This document shows positions 8,161 to 17,010 of a DNA stretch of 34,099 nucleotides, one piece after another. This DNA comes from Bacilli bacterium (lineage in GTDB: Bacteria; Bacillota; Bacilli; Paenibacillales; NBRC-103111). The position numbers and the translations under genes were made by a program. The stretch's first letter is position 1; every line of letters begins with the position of its first letter. The stretch is from assembly GCA_028287395.1 (NCBI GenBank), contig JAQBPR010000001.1, forward strand, positions 1-34,099, in the 5' to 3' direction. The notes below the pieces were generated by a model. That model was given only the letters and a program-made list of their open reading frames with translations, made no database searches and was not told where the DNA came from.

Positions 8161-8597
8161 GCCATTTCCTCTTTCCTGCCAAACAGCTTTGTAAGAATGA
8201 CCTCCGTACCGTTGTTGGTACGAACTTGGACTTTATCCATCAAAGCATGCATCATAAAGATACCAAGTCCTCCTACTGTCGCTTCACTCAACGACTTATT
8301 GTGCATGGAAGCTGTTTTATTGGCGTTGTGTTCGTAATCAAAGCTATGGCCTTCATCTTTAATATGGATGGAAACCCCATCGTCTTCCAACTCAAAATGA
8401 ATTTCTAAATTTCCCGATTGCCCCTCATTATAAGCATACAGGACAGCATTGTTACAAGCTTCTGCAACAGCAACCTTCATATCTTCAATTTGTTCAAAGG
8501 AAAACCCCGCCTTTGTCGCAATACCAAATAATGTGAGTCTGACAATATGAAGGTATTCTGCTTTTGCCGGGATCGTTAATCTTACACTAGTGTTCAT
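8157..8597 (-). CDS. rsbW: RsbW-like anti-sigma factor / serine kinase (second copy, paired with sigB)
   Basis: A 146-residue GHKL-fold serine kinase. The N box is MKVAVAEACNNAVLYAY (about residues 40-56), the G1-type motif IHIKDEGHSFDY and the G2-type glycine motif TVGGLGIFMMHALMD. RsbW proteins bind and silence SigB and phosphorylate the antagonist RsbV. The 4-bp overlap with sigB strongly suggests that SigB is its partner. A SigB-type promoter lies 70 nt upstream, so rsbW2-sigB can be auto-activated separately from rsbV-rsbW1. Compared with the upstream paralogue, the N-terminus (LTIPAKAEYLHIVRL) and N box are closely alike, but the middle region differs. Confidence 0.88.
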   Translation of the reverse strand: MNTSVRLTIPAKAEYLHIVRLTLFGIATKAGFSFEQIEDMKVAVAEACNNAVLYAYNEGQSGNLEIHFELEDDGVSIHIKDEGHSFDYEHNANKTASMHNKSLSEATVGGLGIFMMHALMDKVQVRTNNGTEVILTKLFGRKEEMA

Positions 8598-8666
8598 GTT
8601 ATTTTCTCTTTCCTTTCTTCTCTGTCCATTTTGGACTTAAAGCTTGTTGCTGTTATATATCATTAT

Positions 8667-8691
8667 ATACCCGCTAAATGTGGTTTGAAAC
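8667..8691 (-). promoter_or_regulatory. SigB-type promoter for rsbW2-sigB
   Basis: On the minus strand: GTTTCA (8686-8691), 13 bp spacer, GGGTAT (8667-8672). The -10 is identical to the Bacillus SigB consensus and the -35 differs at one base from GTTTAA. It lies 70 nt before the rsbW2 start, as expected for autoregulation. Confidence 0.75.
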
Positions 8692-8714
8692 AATTGATAG
8701 GCCAACAACTTATA

Positions 8715-8766
8715 AGCAAAACCCACTTATCCAGCGGTTTATCCGCCGTCTAGTGGGTTTTTTGCT
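8715..8766 (-). terminator. Terminator overlapping the 3' end of rsbW1
   Basis: AAAACCCACT (8718-8727) pairs with AGTGGGTTTT (8752-8761), with an inner GCGG/CCGC stem (8734-8737, 8743-8746). On the minus strand the stem is followed by TTTTGCTTAT. The arm inside the rsbW1 gene means termination is built into its last codons. It would separate rsbV-rsbW1 from rsbW2-sigB. Confidence 0.65.
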
Positions 8767-9188
8767 GTTAAATATTTCGTCATGATTACTTCAGTGCCAT
8801 CTTCTGTGTTTATAATTACTTCATCCATCAATGCCTGCATTAAATAAATTCCCAATCCCCCGACAGGCAGCTCGCCCAATTCAACATCTTGTAAAGGCGA
8901 AAGCTTCGCTGAAACATCCGCGTTGTTAAAGCTCGTGCCATGGTCTTTGACTTTAATGGATAGAGCAGCATCCTGTATAATAAAATCGATCTCTATTAAC
9001 CCAGGATCATTCATAGAATAGCCATGAAGCACGGAGTTGTTGCAAGCCTCAGCAACAGCTACCTTCATATCGTCAATATCTTCAAATGAGAAGCCCATAT
9101 CAGAGGCAATTCCATAAAGGCAGAGCCTGACAATATCAATGTATTCGGCATCGGCCGGAATTTGCAGACGAATTGGATTAGAAGTCAT
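8739..9188 (-). CDS. rsbW: RsbW-like anti-sigma factor / serine kinase (first copy, paired with rsbV)
   Basis: A 149-residue GHKL serine kinase with the RsbW layout: LQIPADAEYIDIVRL at the start, N box MKVAVAEACNNSVLHGY (about 41-57), KVKDHGTSFN, and LPVGGLGIYLMQALMDEV near the end. Its ATG overlaps the rsbV stop by 4 bp (ATGA), so it is co-translated with its likely antagonist. It is clearly a paralogue of the kinase at 8157-8597, and both keep the ATP-binding motifs, so neither looks degenerate. Which one controls SigB, or whether this copy serves another sigma factor such as the one cut by the right edge, cannot be told from sequence alone. Confidence 0.88.
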   Translation of the reverse strand: MTSNPIRLQIPADAEYIDIVRLCLYGIASDMGFSFEDIDDMKVAVAEACNNSVLHGYSMNDPGLIEIDFIIQDAALSIKVKDHGTSFNNADVSAKLSPLQDVELGELPVGGLGIYLMQALMDEVIINTEDGTEVIMTKYLTAKNPLDGG

Positions 9189-9517
9189 AACACGTTTTCT
9201 GTCCCTTCCTTTAAAAACTCAGAAATCCCGGTGAGATCGAACAGACGTTTAATCGAAGCAGGAATTTCTCGCACATAGAAGGAAACCTTCGCCTCGTCAC
9301 GAATTTTCAACACGGAAATAATAATGCCAATTCCTGTACTATCAATATATTTTAAAGCTTTTAGATTCAAGACAAGCAATTTATCCGTCTGATTTACAAC
9401 CTGTTCCAACACAGAACGTAACTGCGGCGCAACAGATAAATCAAGGTCCCCGCTTATGTAAATAATATTTGCTTCATTGGTCTCTTGCTGCTCGATTTGA
9501 AATTTATTGTTGCTCAA
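9185..9517 (-). CDS. rsbV: RsbV-like anti-anti-sigma factor (STAS domain)
   Basis: A 110-residue STAS-domain protein. The motif KALKYIDSTGIGIIISVL carries the serine normally phosphorylated by RsbW (DSTG, about residues 61-64). Unphosphorylated RsbV-type proteins bind the anti-sigma kinase and free the sigma factor. It is the first gene of a two-gene unit with rsbW1 and has a vegetative-type promoter just upstream, so it can be made before SigB is active. No PP2C phosphatase (RsbU, RsbP) or RsbX is in the window, so the activating input lies elsewhere. Confidence 0.9.
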   Translation of the reverse strand: MSNNKFQIEQQETNEANIIYISGDLDLSVAPQLRSVLEQVVNQTDKLLVLNLKALKYIDSTGIGIIISVLKIRDEAKVSFYVREIPASIKRLFDLTGISEFLKEGTENVL

Positions 9518-9547
9518 TTTGTTTCACTCCTAAATGTCATTGGTTAA

Positions 9548-9576
9548 ATAGTAACAAGAACAATCCTATAATACAA
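9548..9576 (-). promoter_or_regulatory. Putative SigA promoter of rsbV-rsbW1
   Basis: Minus strand: TTGTAT (9571-9576), 17 bp spacer, TACTAT (9548-9553), ending about 30 nt before the rsbV start. No good SigB-type box was seen at this position. Confidence 0.45.
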
Positions 9577-9595
9577 GTAAGGAGGCTGATAAACT

Positions 9596-9739
9596 ATGAA
9601 AATATCGAATGATATTGATAAAATGGAAACGCATATTGAAAAGAGAACAGATCCCAGTTTGGGCGTTATGTATTTTGTAGTCCATAATATCATCCAAAAA
9701 TTCATTAACCTCAACTTCAGGACGGTTGATGGCTGTTAA
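9596..9739 (+). CDS. Possible small protein, 47 residues (uncertain)
   Basis: An ATG at 9596 follows AAGGAGG (9579-9585) with a 10-nt spacer, a strong ribosome binding site. The first half of the product (MKISNDIDKMETHIEKRTDP) is charged and protein-like; the second half is hydrophobic and ends after FRTVDGC. The opposite strand also carries an open frame (9566-9829, 87 codons) with a plausible composition but no visible ribosome binding site, so at most one of the two is real. No family recognised. The 9518-9874 gap holds otherwise only the rsbV promoter and the kinase terminator. Confidence 0.35.
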   Translation: MKISNDIDKMETHIEKRTDPSLGVMYFVVHNIIQKFINLNFRTVDGC

Positions 9740-9832
9740 TGGCGAAATGGTTTGAAAAAAGCGCTCTAAACTATGATTAAACCGTTTTTTCTGTTTTGAA
9801 ACAGGGGGATGCAAAAATATTTTCTTCATAAT

Positions 9833-9867
9833 AAGAAGCCCCGCAGCTTGGCTGTGCTGGGCTTCTT
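9833..9867 (-). terminator. Terminator-like hairpin after the HAMP-repeat kinase
   Basis: AAGAAGCCC (9833-9841) and GGGCTTCTT (9859-9867) form a 9-bp stem eight bases beyond the kinase stop codon (9875-9877). On the minus strand it is followed by ATTATG, a poor T-run, so it may terminate partially. Confidence 0.6.
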
Positions 9868-9874
9868 AATGCAA

Positions 9875-12800
9875 TCAAATGTAAAGCCACGCTCTTATCA
9901 TCGTAAGGAGCTGAATTGTGTTCACAGGCTTAGTAATATAGTCGGATGCGCCTGCTTCAATGCATTTCTCCCGATCCCCGATCATTGCATTCGCTGTAAG
10001 CGCAATAATAGGAAGAAATTTAAATTCGGGAATTTTCCGAATCGCCCGCGTTGTCTCGTATCCGTCCATGATCGGCATCATAATATCCATCAGCACAATT
10101 TCAATTTCAGCATTCTGCTTCAATATTTCGATCGCATCTTTACCGTTTTCCGCTGAAACTACCTTCATATTATGCCGCTCTAATATTCCCGTGAGCGCAA
10201 AAATATTACGAATATCATCATCTACGAGAAGCACTGTTTTAGAATTGATCATTTGGTCCGTTTGATGAATTTTTTTCAGCATTTCCATTTGCGTCTCTGA
10301 TAAGTCCTCCAGCTTTCGATGTAAAAATAACGCTGTCATATCCAAGAGAACGACCGGTGACTTTGCTTCCTTGATCACATAGATCTTCATCAATTCTTCA
10401 AACTCGGCTTCTTCCTCCGGCGTCAAATTTCGACTGCTGTTGATCACTATAGGTGTCAAATTATGATTAGGCAGCTTGTGCAATTCTTTAATTAATTTAT
10501 TGCTTGTGATATCCGACAAAGAGTTATCCAGCAGCAAGCAATCAAATTCTTTGAGCTTCATCTGGTTCAAAGCTTTTCTGCCAGTGTCGACGACCGTAAT
10601 TTCGATATCGTCGTTGGCAATGTGTTCTATCATTTGTTTGCGTTGTTCCGAATGATTGGATGCGATAAGCAAGGTGCGATGTTTTTTCTCCATAAAATGA
10701 TTGATTCTATCCGTTACATTCTCCAGATCTTCCTGCGTAATCGGTTTGCACATGTAATTGAAAGCGCCTGATTGCAGCAGAGGAATGCTCTCATCCTGAA
10801 CCGTAATTAAACAAACCGGAATATGTCGGACCTCCAGATCATTTTTCAAATATTCCAATACAATCTTACCGTTTTCATCTTGCAGCCCAACATCCAAAGT
10901 AATGGCCATTGGTTTATAATGACGAGCAAGCTCAACAACTTTACTTCCCTGTGAGGTGACAATGACCTTAATTCCTTTTTTGCGGAAAATGTCGACTAAA
11001 ATTTGCGCGAATTTAAGATCATCCTCGATGATCAGATAAACCGTATCTCCAGGTCGAATATTTTTTCGGTCATCTTTAATTTCTTCTATATATTGATCAA
11101 GCTGCACCACCGGTTTCACGAATTGCTCATAATCGGAAATCAATAATTCAACGACCGACTTCACTTCTTTTCTAGCTTCCGACTGAACCGGAACATGCAG
11201 GTTTTTCAACATAACAGGTGCGCTCATGTCCAAAGATAAGGGCAAATAGAGGATAAACGTGCTGCCTTCATCCACCTCACTGTTCAATCTTATTTCGCCA
11301 TGCAGCATGTCGGCGATTTCCCGGCTAATGGCAAGACCTAAACCTGTCCCCCCGTAAACGCGGCTTGTGCTTCCGTCAGCTTGTTGGAACGCTTCAAAGA
11401 TAATGCGATGTTTATCCTCCGGTATGCCAATTCCCGTATCTTTTACGGAGATCGCAAGCACCTGCTCCGCCCCATTCAGAATCTCATGACTTCGACTCCA
11501 GCCGCTGGTGACTATGCTCAGCTGCAGCGTAACTTTTCCTGCTTCCGTAAATTTAAAGGCATTGGATAACAAGTTCTTGATCACTTGCTGCAATCGTTTC
11601 GCATCTGTAGAAATCATCTCCGGGAGATTGGATTCCAGCTCGATGACAAATTCAAGCCCCTTGTCTTTGGCCATATGCGCAAAGGTTCGTTTTATATTTT
11701 CAATTAATTCGTCCATCTTCAGCTCGCTATACTCTGGCGTCGTCGTTCCCGATTCGATCTTGGAAAGATCAAGAATATCATTGATTAAATTCAACAAATC
11801 CAATCCGGATTCATGAATTGTCCGCGAGCATTTCACTTCTTCTTCTGTAAGATTGTTGTCCTGATTACTGCTTAATCTCTCCGAAAGTAAAAGCAAGCTA
11901 TTCAGCGGTGTCCGAAGCTCGTGAGACATATTGGCAAGGAATTCCGATTTATATTTCGAAGTCAATGCAAGCTGTTCGGCTTTTTCCTCCAAAAATTGTT
12001 TGGCCATTTCCACTTCGCTGTTTTTGCTTTCGACTTCGGCCTTTTGGACAACAAGCATTTTCGCCTTATCTTCCAATTCCTCGTTTGTATGCTGCAGTTG
12101 TTCCTGTTGTTTTTGCAGCTCTTCTGTTAGCGACTGTGACTGCGTTAAAAGCTCCTCTGTACGCATATTCGCCTGCATCGTATTCAAGACAATTCCGATG
12201 CTTTCGGTTAATTGGTCCAGGAAGCCGAGATCAATCGCGCTAAAAGCGCGGAATGAAGCCAATTCCAGAACGGCGAGAACCTGTCCTTCAAAAATAATCG
12301 GCAGAAGCACAATATTTAACGGATTTGATTCACCTAAAGCGGAACTGATCGAGACATAATCGCCTGGCACGTTGGTCAGTAAAATACGTTGTTTTTCAAC
12401 TAAACACTGACCGATCAATCCTTGACCGGCTTTAAATTCATTGGAAATATGCTTGCGCTCCTGATAGCCATAGCTTGCAAATAATTTGAGCATCTGTTCG
12501 CCATTTATCGCTTCATTAATAAAGAAAACGCCATGCTGCATCGAAACCAAAGGTGCCAGCTCGGAAAGAATCAGTTGGCAAACAGCGATTAAATCGCGCT
12601 GACCCTGCAGCATGCGGCTAAACTTGGCTAGATTCGTTTTCAGCCAATCCTGTTCCGTATTAATGCGGGTTGTTTCCTTGAGGTTTCGAATCATTTCATT
12701 GATGTTATCCTTCAAAGTGGCCACCTCGCCGGCCGCCTCCACTGCAATCGTTCGCGATAAATCTCCCTTTGTAACGGCAGTCGCAACGTTTGTGATCGCA

Positions 12801-15355
12801 CGAACTTGTGTGGTCAGGTTTTCGGCGAGTTGATTAACGTTGTCGGTCAAATCACGCCATGTCCCTGCCGCGCCCGGAACATGCGCTTGTCCACCCAATT
12901 TCCCTTCGGCTCCAACCTCACGAGCCACAGTGGTTACTTGGTCGGCGAATGTTGCCAAAGTGTCGATCATGCTGTTTATCGTATCAGTAAGCTCGGCAAT
13001 CTCACCCTTGGCTTCTACTGTCAATTTCCGCTTCAGATTCCCATTTGCAACGGCCGTCACTACTTTCGCGATGCCTCGCACTTGGTCGGTCAGGTTGGTC
13101 GCCATAATATTAACGTTGTCCGTCAAGTCTTTCCAAATTCCGCCAACCCCTCTAACCTGCGATTGACCACCAAGCTTTCCTTCCGTTCCTACCTCGCGGG
13201 CAACCCGTGTAACCTCGGATGCAAAAGAATTCAATTGATCCACCATCGTGTTCATCGTATCTTTTAACTCTTGAAGCTCTCCTTTAACATTTACCGTAAT
13301 TTTCCGCGATAGATCCCCGTTGGCGACCGCAGTTACGACTTTGGCTATTCCCCGCACTTGATCCGTCAGGTTGGTAGCCATAATATTAACGTTGTCCGTT
13401 AAGTCCTTCCACGTCCCGGAAACATCCTTAACCTCTGCTTGTCCACCCAGCTTGCCTTCCGTACCTACTTCACGCGCCACACGCGTTACCTCAGACGCAA
13501 AGTTGCTGAGCTGATCCACCATCGTATTAATCGTGCTTTTCAGCTGTAATATTTCGCCCTTAACATCTACAGTAATTTTTTTGGAAAGATCACCGTTCGC
13601 AACCGCTGTCGTGACATCGGCAATATTCCGCACCTGATCCGTCAAATTGCTCGCCATGTAATTAACGCTTTCCGTTAAATCCCGCCAAGTTCCGCCGACA
13701 TCCTTAACTTGCGCCTGCCCGCCCAGCTTCCCTTCCGTTCCTACCTCGCGCGCCACACGCGTAACTTCTGAAGCGAACGTACTCAACTGATCCACCATCG
13801 TATTGATCGTATTTTTAAGCTCGAAAATTTCACCGCGGAAATCGGCGGTAATTTTCTTTGAAAGATCCCCGTTGGCAACCGCTGTGGTTACTGCCGCAAT
13901 GTTACGTACCTGATTGGTGACATTCATCGCCATATAGTTAACGTTCTCGGTTAAATCCTTCCACGTTCCGCCAACACCATTAACCTCTGCTTGACCACCC
14001 AGCTTTCCTTCCGTTCCTACTTCACGTGCCACACGCGTAACCTCGGATGCAAACGTACTAAGCTGGTCCACCATCGTATTGATCGTGCTTTTCAACTCGA
14101 GAATCTCGCCCTTGGCATCAACCGTAATCTGCTTCGATAAATCTCCGTTGGCGACCGCTGTCGTAACATCGGCAATATTCCGTACTTGATTGGTTAAATT
14201 TCCAGCCATGTAATTTACGCTTTCCGTTAAATCTTTCCATGTGCCGCCGACGCCAATTACCTTCGCTTGCCCGCCTAATTTCCCTTCCGTTCCCACCTCG
14301 CGCGCCACACGCGTAACCTCGGATGCAAACGTACTCAATTGGTCTACCATCGTATTGATCGTATTTTTCAACTCAAGAATTTCGCCCTGTACATCGGCGG
14401 TAATTTTTTTCGATAAATCCCCATTTGCAACAGCTGTGGTAACTACGGCGATGTTCCGCACCTGATTGGTCAGGTTGCTCGCCATATAGTTAACGCTCTC
14501 CGTCAAATCGCGCCAAGTGCCGCCGACTCCTTTAACCTCAGCTTGTCCGCCCAATTTACCTTCTGTACCTACCTCACGCGCCACCCGGGTAACCTCGGAT
14601 GAAAAAGTGCTCAATTGATCCACCATCGTATTGATCGTGCTCTTCAGCTGCAAAATTTCGCCTTTGGCGTCCACCGTAATTTGCTTGGATAAATCCCCTT
14701 TGGCAACCGCCGTCGTTACATCGGCAATATTCCGCACCTGATCGGTCAAATTGGCAGCCATGTTGTTTACGCTATCGGTTAAAATTTTCCAGGTGCCGGA
14801 AACATCCTTTACCTCCGCTTGTCCGCCCAGCTTCCCTTCTGTTCCCACCTCACGCGCCACCCGGGTTACTTCCGAAGCGAAGGTGCTTAATTGCGTAACC
14901 ATCGTATTAATATTATTCGCGGATTGCAAAAAATCCCCGGTTAAAGCTCTTCCTTCTATTTCAAGACCAATCGTTTGCGATAGATCCCCTTTGGCCACAG
15001 CGCCGATAACACGGACCATTTCACTTGTTGGCTGAGTTAAATCTGTAATTAAGTCGTTAATGGAATCGGTCACTACCTGCCAGGACCCCATGTGGTTTTT
15101 TTGCGAAAACCGTTTGTTCAGCTTGCCCTGCTTCCCAACGACGGTCGCCACATTCTGCACCTCGGCTACCAAGCTCTCTTGCGTTTCCATAATTTCGTTT
15201 AATGTATCGGCAATTTTTCCGGTAATCCCGCTTTTGTCATAAGAGAGCCTGAGGGAAAAGTCACCCTTTTTAAGCGCTATTAATGCATTAAGAATTTCTT
15301 TAGCATCTAATATCTCTCCATTTGATTCGTTTAATGATGATTTATTAGTCGTCAT
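9875..15355 (-). CDS. Giant soluble hybrid histidine kinase with HAMP-repeat array, GAF and three receiver domains
   Basis: A 1826-residue cytoplasmic sensor kinase; no transmembrane segment is visible. Order: divergent HAMP-type region (about 15-167); eight units of exactly 92 residues (168-903), each beginning [12 protein letters not shown] ([12 protein letters not shown] in the last); GAF domain (about 905-1060); coiled coil (1065-1135); HisKA with phospho-accepting H1145 (SHELRTP); HATPase_c with N box (about 1256-1268), DTGIGIP and [13 protein letters not shown]1 (1438-1551, D1488); REC2 (about 1560-1685, D1610); REC3 (1706-1823, D1757, K1809). REC2 lacks the usual acidic pair (IASNHSEQR), so it is probably not a normal phospho-receiver. 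HAMP-array hybrid kinases of this type are related to the fungal group III (Nik1/Os-1) osmosensors. ATG 15355 is chosen over 15472 because AAGGGAAG lies 7 nt upstream. It has no DNA-binding output; its partner is unknown. Confidence 0.93.
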   Translation of the reverse strand: MTTNKSSLNESNGEILDAKEILNALIALKKGDFSLRLSYDKSGITGKIADTLNEIMETQESLVAEVQNVATVVGKQGKLNKRFSQKNHMGSWQVVTDSINDLITDLTQPTSEMVRVIGAVAKGDLSQTIGLEIEGRALTGDFLQSANNINTMVTQLSTFASEVTRVAREVGTEGKLGGQAEVKDVSGTWKILTDSVNNMAANLTDQVRNIADVTTAVAKGDLSKQITVDAKGEILQLKSTINTMVDQLSTFSSEVTRVAREVGTEGKLGGQAEVKGVGGTWRDLTESVNYMASNLTNQVRNIAVVTTAVANGDLSKKITADVQGEILELKNTINTMVDQLSTFASEVTRVAREVGTEGKLGGQAKVIGVGGTWKDLTESVNYMAGNLTNQVRNIADVTTAVANGDLSKQITVDAKGEILELKSTINTMVDQLSTFASEVTRVAREVGTEGKLGGQAEVNGVGGTWKDLTENVNYMAMNVTNQVRNIAAVTTAVANGDLSKKITADFRGEIFELKNTINTMVDQLSTFASEVTRVAREVGTEGKLGGQAQVKDVGGTWRDLTESVNYMASNLTDQVRNIADVTTAVANGDLSKKITVDVKGEILQLKSTINTMVDQLSNFASEVTRVAREVGTEGKLGGQAEVKDVSGTWKDLTDNVNIMATNLTDQVRGIAKVVTAVANGDLSRKITVNVKGELQELKDTMNTMVDQLNSFASEVTRVAREVGTEGKLGGQSQVRGVGGIWKDLTDNVNIMATNLTDQVRGIAKVVTAVANGNLKRKLTVEAKGEIAELTDTINSMIDTLATFADQVTTVAREVGAEGKLGGQAHVPGAAGTWRDLTDNVNQLAENLTTQVRAITNVATAVTKGDLSRTIAVEAAGEVATLKDNINEMIRNLKETTRINTEQDWLKTNLAKFSRMLQGQRDLIAVCQLILSELAPLVSMQHGVFFINEAINGEQMLKLFASYGYQERKHISNEFKAGQGLIGQCLVEKQRILLTNVPGDYVSISSALGESNPLNIVLLPIIFEGQVLAVLELASFRAFSAIDLGFLDQLTESIGIVLNTMQANMRTEELLTQSQSLTEELQKQQEQLQHTNEELEDKAKMLVVQKAEVESKNSEVEMAKQFLEEKAEQLALTSKYKSEFLANMSHELRTPLNSLLLLSERLSSNQDNNLTEEEVKCSRTIHESGLDLLNLINDILDLSKIESGTTTPEYSELKMDELIENIKRTFAHMAKDKGLEFVIELESNLPEMISTDAKRLQQVIKNLLSNAFKFTEAGKVTLQLSIVTSGWSRSHEILNGAEQVLAISVKDTGIGIPEDKHRIIFEAFQQADGSTSRVYGGTGLGLAISREIADMLHGEIRLNSEVDEGSTFILYLPLSLDMSAPVMLKNLHVPVQSEARKEVKSVVELLISDYEQFVKPVVQLDQYIEEIKDDRKNIRPGDTVYLIIEDDLKFAQILVDIFRKKGIKVIVTSQGSKVVELARHYKPMAITLDVGLQDENGKIVLEYLKNDLEVRHIPVCLITVQDESIPLLQSGAFNYMCKPITQEDLENVTDRINHFMEKKHRTLLIASNHSEQRKQMIEHIANDDIEITVVDTGRKALNQMKLKEFDCLLLDNSLSDITSNKLIKELHKLPNHNLTPIVINSSRNLTPEEEAEFEELMKIYVIKEAKSPVVLLDMTALFLHRKLEDLSETQMEMLKKIHQTDQMINSKTVLLVDDDIRNIFALTGILERHNMKVVSAENGKDAIEILKQNAEIEIVLMDIMMPIMDGYETTRAIRKIPEFKFLPIIALTANAMIGDREKCIEAGASDYITKPVNTIQLLTMIRAWLYI
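12647..14854 (-). repeat. Eight tandem 276-bp coding repeats (HAMP-type units)
   Basis: Residues 168-903 of the hybrid kinase are eight head-to-tail copies of a 92-residue unit, encoded by 276-bp direct repeats. Copies differ mainly at the segment after GGQ ([48 protein letters not shown] and so on), while [21 protein letters not shown] is almost invariant. The array is prone to unequal recombination and to assembly collapse, so the copy number may vary between strains. Confidence 0.92.
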
Positions 15356-15371
15356 AAATACTTCCCTTCTC

Positions 15372-15596
15372 TTAAGTATAAAAGTTGAATTGTATGAAAT
15401 AGTAACCGGGATAGAGCTTAGGATATTTGTAAAATTCCTTACTATTCGTGAAAACGCCTTTGCTCTGAACAAGAATCCCTACCTCAAAATCGTGGTAAGT
15501 ACTTCGTGGATTGAGATTATATGAACCATGAAATACGCAGTTTGCTCGTAAGTCATAGGAGATTTTCCACTGAGAAAACCGTTTCGTATAGCTCAT
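15372..15596 (-). pseudogene. Remnant of a phospholipase D-like protein
   Basis: A 74-codon frame contains FHGSYNLNPRSTYHDFEVGILV. This matches the second half of a PLD phosphodiesterase motif (GSxNxxPRS....EVGxLV), as in cardiolipin synthases and PLDc_2 proteins, where the strand precedes the end of the domain. The HxK part of the HKD motif, the rest of the enzyme and a ribosome binding site are all missing. The piece ends just before the ribosome binding site of the hybrid kinase, so it is most likely the left-over of a gene formerly in this place. A translated short peptide cannot be excluded. Confidence 0.55.
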
Positions 15597-15618
15597 TGCA
15601 TAGCTAGACGCGACTCCT

Positions 15619-16500
15619 TCATTTGTCTTTCTTTTTGAAAAAGGGCAGGCTCAAGCTGAATTTTTTGCAAAACTGTTTTGTTTTTCCATGGCGAATAAAG
15701 TGCAAGGTAGCGTTCATTTCTCCTCCCAGCAAAATAATCGTACTGCTAATATAAAGCCATACAAGCAAAACGATAACCCCGCCGATACTGCCATAAGTTT
15801 TTGTATAACTATCCCAATGATTCACATAAAACGCGAATAAGATTGAAGTCGCGACCCAGCCTAAAGCAGAAAAAATGGAACCTGGAATAACCTCCCGATA
15901 CGATAAGCGCCGATTGGGCGTCATACGATATAAAAATACAAATAAAATAAACATGGCTGCCAGTGGAATACCATACTTGACGACACCCCAAATTGCGTCA
16001 AAATTTTGCGGAAAATTGAGCCGTTTGAAAATATGCTCACCGATGATTTTTCCAAAAATAAGCATGACGAAGACGATTAAGATAACGATGCCCAACGCGA
16101 GAGTAAACACAAGAGCAATGCCGCGAACCTTCCAGAAAGCGCGATCTTCCGCTTCATCGTAAGCTCTGTTTAATCCTTTGATTATCGCCATAACCCCCGA
16201 CGAGGAAGCCCAAATGGTACCGAACATCCCAATAGAAAGCAGTGTCTTATTCCCTTTCAGCAAAATTTCGGTGACAAAATTATGAATCATTATGTACGAA
16301 TTGTTTGGCAGCAGCGGGCTGATATTTTCGAGAATATCATTCGTCGTTATATTCGTATAACCTAAGATGGTTAATAAAAAAATTAAAAAGGGAAAAAAAG
16401 ACAATATTAAATAATACGTCATTTGTGCGCCTAAAGCGCTAACCTCATTATCCTGAAATCGGCAATAAATTTGTTCCACAAAGGGGAATAGCTTTTTCAT
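15619..16500 (-). CDS. YihY/BrkB-family integral membrane protein
   Basis: A 293-residue membrane protein of the YihY/virulence factor BrkB family (formerly mis-named ribonuclease BN). It begins MKKLFPFVEQIYCRF, has the family's LGAQMTYYLILSFFPFLIFL helix, then FGTIWASSSGVMAIIKGLNRAYD, at least five further hydrophobic helices, YREVIPGSIFSALGWV, and a final helix with YGSIGGVIVLLVWLYISS, ending in a basic tail. The biochemical role is unknown for the family. The frame is open to a TTG at 16581, but ATG 16500 has AAGGAAG 8 nt upstream and a SigB-type promoter lies inside the extension. It probably belongs to the SigB stress regulon of this locus. Confidence 0.85.
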   Translation of the reverse strand: MKKLFPFVEQIYCRFQDNEVSALGAQMTYYLILSFFPFLIFLLTILGYTNITTNDILENISPLLPNNSYIMIHNFVTEILLKGNKTLLSIGMFGTIWASSSGVMAIIKGLNRAYDEAEDRAFWKVRGIALVFTLALGIVILIVFVMLIFGKIIGEHIFKRLNFPQNFDAIWGVVKYGIPLAAMFILFVFLYRMTPNRRLSYREVIPGSIFSALGWVATSILFAFYVNHWDSYTKTYGSIGGVIVLLVWLYISSTIILLGGEMNATLHFIRHGKTKQFCKKFSLSLPFFKKKDK

Positions 16501-16553
16501 TTCCTGCACTTCCTTACTAAAACCAAGTGGATTTAGCATATGTATATTTTTAA

Positions 16554-16579
16554 TTACCCAATCATTTTTATTTTGAAAC
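16554..16579 (-). promoter_or_regulatory. SigB-type promoter of the yihY-like gene
   Basis: Minus strand: GTTTCA (16574-16579), 14 bp spacer, GGGTAA (16554-16559), 53 nt before the ATG at 16500. The -35 is identical to that before rsbW2-sigB, and the -10 differs from GGGTAT at one base. Confidence 0.65.
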
Positions 16580-16593
16580 AAAAAACATAACCC

Positions 16594-16803
16594 TCAGGCC
16601 ATGTTTTCAATGGCAAGCCATTGCGCCATTTCGAAGATTTTATCGTCTGACATCTGTCCCATTCTCTGCTTATACAGCATAAATGATTGAACAACATCAT
16701 TAAATCGCTTATATCGTTCTATTGGATTGTCGTTTAACCATTGGCTAAATTCAGCCACTTCAATTCTGTTCATGCTAAATTGGCCTTTTTTATCCATTTT
16801 CAT
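16594..16803 (-). CDS. Small conserved-looking hypothetical protein, 69 residues
   Basis: A 69-residue soluble protein starting MKMDKKGQFSMNRIEVAEF, rich in charged residues and tryptophan/methionine, with predicted helices (EFSQWLNDNPIERYKRFNDV and DKIFEMAQWLAIENM). No family is recognised. A good ribosome binding site (AAGGGAG, 16813-16819) precedes the ATG at 16803. It lies 93 nt upstream of yihY and may be transcribed with it, as well as from its own weak SigB-like promoter. A stress-related role is inferred only from that context. Confidence 0.7.
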   Translation of the reverse strand: MKMDKKGQFSMNRIEVAEFSQWLNDNPIERYKRFNDVVQSFMLYKQRMGQMSDDKIFEMAQWLAIENMA

Positions 16804-16828
16804 CGTGACTCACTCCCTTATATTTTCT

Positions 16829-16854
16829 TTACACATATTTATGACGATTGAAAC
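16829..16854 (-). promoter_or_regulatory. Possible SigB-type promoter of the 69-residue gene
   Basis: Minus strand: GTTTCA (16849-16854), 14 bp spacer, GTGTAA (16829-16834; 4 of 6 with GGGTAT). Transcription would start only a few bases before the ribosome binding site, so the leader would be very short. It is weaker than the other two sites. Confidence 0.35.
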
Positions 16855-16892
16855 GCTCTGCATTTGTTTTTTTGAACACACTCTATAAATTA

Positions 16893-16948
16893 AAAAAATT
16901 CAGTCATAGACCCTCCGAAAAAAGAAGTGTCTAAGGCTGAATTTTTCG
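16893..16948. terminator. Bidirectional terminator after the GH105-like gene
   Basis: AAAATTCAG (16895-16903) pairs with CTGAATTTT (16937-16945), with an inner TAGAC/GTCTA stem. On the minus strand it is followed by seven T residues, making it a good terminator for the pectin operon that ends at 17011; the plus side carries TTTTT too. Confidence 0.8.
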
Positions 16949-17010
16949 ATTACCGATCAGAGCTTACGAGTAAGTATGTTTAACCGCCTCCTTTATGCCT
17001 TTATTAAGGC

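Noticed and set aside
12647..14854. Regular repeats that could be mistaken for CRISPR or satellite DNA
   Set aside because: The period is exactly 276 bp, the repeats stay in one reading frame and encode HAMP-type units; there are no spacers.
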